A stretch of DNA of 45,116 nt from Selenomonadaceae bacterium (GTDB taxonomy: Bacteria > Bacillota > Negativicutes > Selenomonadales > Selenomonadaceae): positions 1 through 45,116 of the forward strand of contig JAFVEM010000050.1 of the NCBI GenBank assembly GCA_017476005.1, given 5' to 3'. The translations under genes and the position numbers were made by a program. Below are positions 42,681 to 45,116 of this stretch, piece after piece. Numbering within the stretch: the stretch's first letter is position 1; each line of letters starts with the position of its first letter. Below the pieces are notes generated by a model that made no database searches, had not been told where the DNA came from, and saw only the letters and a list, made by a program, of their open reading frames with translations.

Positions 42681-43198
42681 GTGAAAAAACATAATGGGAC
42701 TCGCGCTTTGGCGGTAGCTGTTTCTTTATGGCTAATGAGCGGTGGGGTTGGTCATGCAGGGCAAGATACGACTGTAGATACCGATTTAGGCCAAAAATCT
42801 GCATATGGTAATCATGTCGTAAGTGATATATCAGAAGCAAGTACGGAAATCACCGAGAATTACACCACTGGCAACACCGTCACTTTGACAACCGGCGGCA
42901 ACATATACTATAGCAGTGAAACAGGTCAAGGTTTGTTTGGTTTTTATTTCAAAAGTCCCACAACTGACTTTAGCGCCTCCGGCAACAAGGTATTTGTAAA
43001 CGGCGGTACTATTTCATCGCCTTCGCCTGGCTTCTCTTTAGCCGGTGCCTACATTTTGAACTACATTAACGATGAAAATAACCCCACCAATACCGTCACC
43101 ACCAATTCCGTCACCATTTCCGGCGGCACGGCATAGCCAGTATTGGCACGTCAAAGGAACTTCCCGGCGGCGCGGTAAAGGTGGAGTTTTGGTTCTGA
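42681..43198 (+). pseudogene. Relic of an autotransporter/adhesin, middle and barrel lost
   Basis: A GTG at 42681 begins a protein with a signal peptide (KKHNGTRALAVAVSLWLMSG to GHA) and then a passenger of the autotransporter type, with NTVTLTTGG, NKVFVNGGTIS and NSVTISGGT repeats. The frame stops at 43136 after 151 residues, with no barrel. In the next frame, 43137-43198 reads GGAVKVEFWF before TGA, an aromatic-ended strand like the last strand of an outer-membrane barrel. This suggests a large internal deletion joining the two ends of a once long gene. A small secreted protein is the alternative. Confidence 0.55.
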
Positions 43199-43223
43199 AA
43201 ACAAAAGGGAAAGAGGGTTTTAT

Positions 43224-44732
43224 GTGGCGCAAACGGCTTGGGTGATGCTCCTGCCCATTATCACCATCGTGCTGGCTTTAATCACCAAAGAAGTTTATAT
43301 GTCGCTCCTTATTGGCATATTTGCCGGGGCTTTTCTTTATGCCGAATTTAACTTCTTTGAAGCGGTCATCGCCATGTTTAAGGTCATGGCGGAAAAGGTG
43401 GGGGAAAATGCCAACCTGCTGATTTTTCTGATCATCTTGGGCATTCTGGTGGCGGTGATAGCTCGGTCTGGCGCCACCAGAGCTTATAGCGACTGGGCTT
43501 ACCGCAGAATCCACAGCGAACGAGGGGCGCTCCTGGTGACGCCGATTTTGGGCGTAATTATTTTTATCGACGATTATTTTAACTGCTTGACGGTGGGTAC
43601 GGTAATGCGCCCGGTGACGGACAGATTTAAAATCGCCCGGGCGAAATTGGCCTATGTCATCGACGCTACGGCGGCGCCGGTGTGCATCATTGCGCCGGTA
43701 TCCAGCTGGGCGGCGGCCATCGCCTCGTCGCTACCGAAAGACAGCGCTCTCGACGGTTTTGCTCTATTTATTCAGACCATCCCTTACAATATTTACGCTT
43801 GGCTGACCTTGGTATTTTTGTTTTATATCATCATTTCGGGACGAGATTTCGGTTTCATGGCCAAAAAAGTCCGGGAAGCCAAGGAAAATTTCACGGTTCC
43901 CCAAGAATATAACGATGCCGAGTACGAGGCTTTGGTGGGGAAAGACGGACGGGGGAAACTCCTCGATTTGATACTGCCTATCTTGATACTCATCATTGGT
44001 TGCGTTTACGGTATGCTCTACACGGGAGGTTTTGAAGATGGGAAAACCGTAGCCGAAGCCTTTGCCGAATGTGATTCCTCGCAAGGCATGGTCTTTGGTG
44101 CTTATTTAGCCTTGGTGTTTACGGCGCTGCTTTATCTGCCGCGACGGGTGCTTAGCTTTAAGGCTTTTTGCGCGAGTTTCAGTTTGGGCTTTAAGCTAAT
44201 GACCCCGGCGATTTTTATTCTCTGCCTTAACTGGACTTTTTCCGGGTTATGCAGTGAGGATTATTTGGATTTAGGCGGCTTTGTGGGTAAGGTCGTGCAG
44301 GTAGATGGCTCTCTTACGGCGGTGATGCCGGCGGCATTTTTCCTCATCGCCTTGGGTCTTTCTTTCACCACGGGAAATTCTTGGGGAGCCTTTGGCATAC
44401 TCATCCCCATTGCCGTGACCTTGCTGGGCATAAACGATATGGAAATTCTGGTAATGACGGTGGCGGCCATTTTGTCCGGCGCCGTAGGCGGCGACCACGC
44501 CTCGCCTATCGCCGATACCACCATTCTCTCCTCTGCCGGCGCCCAATGCGACCACATCGAACACGTCAATACCCAACTCCCCTATGTGATAATCGTTTCC
44601 ACCGCCAGTTTCTGCGGTTATTTGGTGGGAGGCCTCGCCGGAAGCGGCTGGCTGGGACTTTTGACGGGACTGTTGGCGCTGTCGGTGGCCATGACGACGC
44701 TGTATTTTAGGACTCACCGAAACAGCCTGTGA
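43224..44732 (+). CDS. nhaC: NhaC-family Na+/H+ antiporter
   Basis: This 502-residue membrane protein has 11 or 12 predicted helices and belongs to the NhaC/Na_H_antiporter family. Marks: TKEVYMSLLIGIFAGAFLY (as MSLLIGIFAGAF), VIIFIDDYFNCLTVGTVMRP with paired Asp, ATAAPVCIIAPVSSWAA, FTTGNSWGAFGILIPI, and AVGGDHASPIADTTILSSAGA. It could export Na+ or act on organic cations or amino-acid antiport as some relatives do. The start is GTG 43224 with AGAGGG upstream; a nearby ATG is out of frame. With a Na+-type c ring it would suit a sodium cycle. Confidence 0.9.
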   Translation: MAQTAWVMLLPIITIVLALITKEVYMSLLIGIFAGAFLYAEFNFFEAVIAMFKVMAEKVGENANLLIFLIILGILVAVIARSGATRAYSDWAYRRIHSERGALLVTPILGVIIFIDDYFNCLTVGTVMRPVTDRFKIARAKLAYVIDATAAPVCIIAPVSSWAAAIASSLPKDSALDGFALFIQTIPYNIYAWLTLVFLFYIIISGRDFGFMAKKVREAKENFTVPQEYNDAEYEALVGKDGRGKLLDLILPILILIIGCVYGMLYTGGFEDGKTVAEAFAECDSSQGMVFGAYLALVFTALLYLPRRVLSFKAFCASFSLGFKLMTPAIFILCLNWTFSGLCSEDYLDLGGFVGKVVQVDGSLTAVMPAAFFLIALGLSFTTGNSWGAFGILIPIAVTLLGINDMEILVMTVAAILSGAVGGDHASPIADTTILSSAGAQCDHIEHVNTQLPYVIIVSTASFCGYLVGGLAGSGWLGLLTGLLALSVAMTTLYFRTHRNSL

Positions 44733-44841
44733 AAAAACATCATAGTCGCCGGTAGCCGATTCTTGAAGCGTGGATTTTACGCCTTTTTGATGCCCGTCAA
44801 GTAAAATAGGATACTTTTGCAACAAGCCGCAAATAAAAAGT

Positions 44842-44880
44842 AGCTCGACACGAGGGAATTTGTGTCGGGCTATTTTCTTT
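44842..44880 (+). terminator. Hairpin before the recombinase, likely terminator
   Basis: AGCTCGACAC pairs with GTGTCGGGCT (one wobble) around a 10-base loop and is followed by ATTTTCTTT. It ends the nhaC transcript, 16 bases before the recombinase start. Confidence 0.7.
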
Positions 44881-44896
44881 GTGAGGAGGAATCACC

Positions 44897-45116
44897 TTGG
44901 CCAAACAGGGAGAAAATATCTATCACCGCCGAGACGGTCGCTATGAGGCGCGCATTATATTAGGGAGGAAGGAGGGGCGCACCCGATTTCTTTCCGTGTA
45001 TGGCCATACTGTACAGGAAGCGCGAGCGAAAAAGGCGGCCAAGAAGCGAGAACTGGCGAAGTCAAAATCCCCGGAGCAGCCCGCCATAGCCGCGTCTAGG
45101 CCAACCGACCTCAAGA
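44897..45116 (+). CDS. Tyrosine recombinase/integrase, N-terminal part (partial)
   Basis: A TTG with AGGAGG 7 bases upstream begins 73 codons running off the window. The sequence, with IYHRRDGRYEARIILGR and TVQEARAKKAAKKREL, matches the arm-type DNA-binding N terminus of phage and ICE integrases (strands with a basic RRDGRYEAR face). The catalytic domain lies beyond the edge. It suggests an integrated element or relic starts here. No tRNA or obvious att repeat is visible in the 160 bases before it. Confidence 0.75.
   Translation, partial: MAKQGENIYHRRDGRYEARIILGRKEGRTRFLSVYGHTVQEARAKKAAKKRELAKSKSPEQPAIAASRPTDLK

Overview
The window looks like chromosomal DNA of a motile, anaerobic, diderm Firmicute, most likely of the Negativicutes. 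Firmicute-type genes (ClpQ-like HslV, a complete atpIBEFHAGDC operon, strong AGGAGG ribosome sites, many TTG starts) sit beside outer-membrane equipment (a TolC-family channel with a MacAB-type exporter, and the relic of an autotransporter). This placement is inference; no marker gene names the genus.

Layout. 0-5 kb: a possible gene end, a complete tRNA-Pro unit (promoter, tRNA with CCA, terminator), then a leftward tolC-macA-macB(ATPase)-macB(permease) operon. 5-9.4 kb: a haem-type membrane protein (DUF4405), motAB, acpS and nnr. 9.4-12.5 kb: a leftward operon of an AMIN/phosphodiester-glycosidase envelope protein, rfbA and rfbC. 12.6-14.1 kb: an unknown protein coupled to a P-loop kinase. 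14.1-16.5 kb: bioB-bioY-bioD behind a promoter whose -35 box lies inside a BirA-like operator. 16.5-20 kb: hslVU and a type II NADH dehydrogenase. 20.2-26.9 kb: the F-type ATP synthase operon, whose c subunit carries a two-carboxylate, Na+-type ion-site signature. 27-29.2 kb: a redox cluster of an Fe-S-type flavoprotein, divergent from an HxlR regulator coupled to a DUF4405-flavodoxin fusion. 29.3-32 kb: a radical SAM/DUF2344 fusion. 32-34.9 kb: a leftward operon of a PAS protein, a glycosyltransferase and a ferredoxin-like aldo/keto reductase. 34.9-36.5 kb: a compact rightward unit of a 24-residue Cys peptide and a freestanding, catalytically degenerate condensation-domain protein. 36.5-39.3 kb: a small membrane protein, a cobalamin adenosyltransferase and ilvD with a triple-hairpin leader. 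39.3-45.1 kb: a mosaic of a small protein plus retropepsin pair, trmL, a cysteine hydrolase, murB, a decayed ORF, a RelBE-type toxin-antitoxin pair, an autotransporter relic, an NhaC antiporter and the start of a tyrosine recombinase.

How it fits together. The conserved core covers energy (Ndh, ATP synthase, NhaC and perhaps a Na+ cycle), cofactors (biotin, cobalamin, NAD(P)HX repair), proteostasis (HslUV) and the envelope (MurB, dTDP-rhamnose genes, TolC export). The best candidates for undescribed biology are the Cys-peptide/condensation-domain bicistron (34949-36486), the DUF4405-flavodoxin redox module (27064-29184) and the small-protein/retropepsin pair (39292-39991). Intergenic stretches are short; none above 300 bases lacks a feature.
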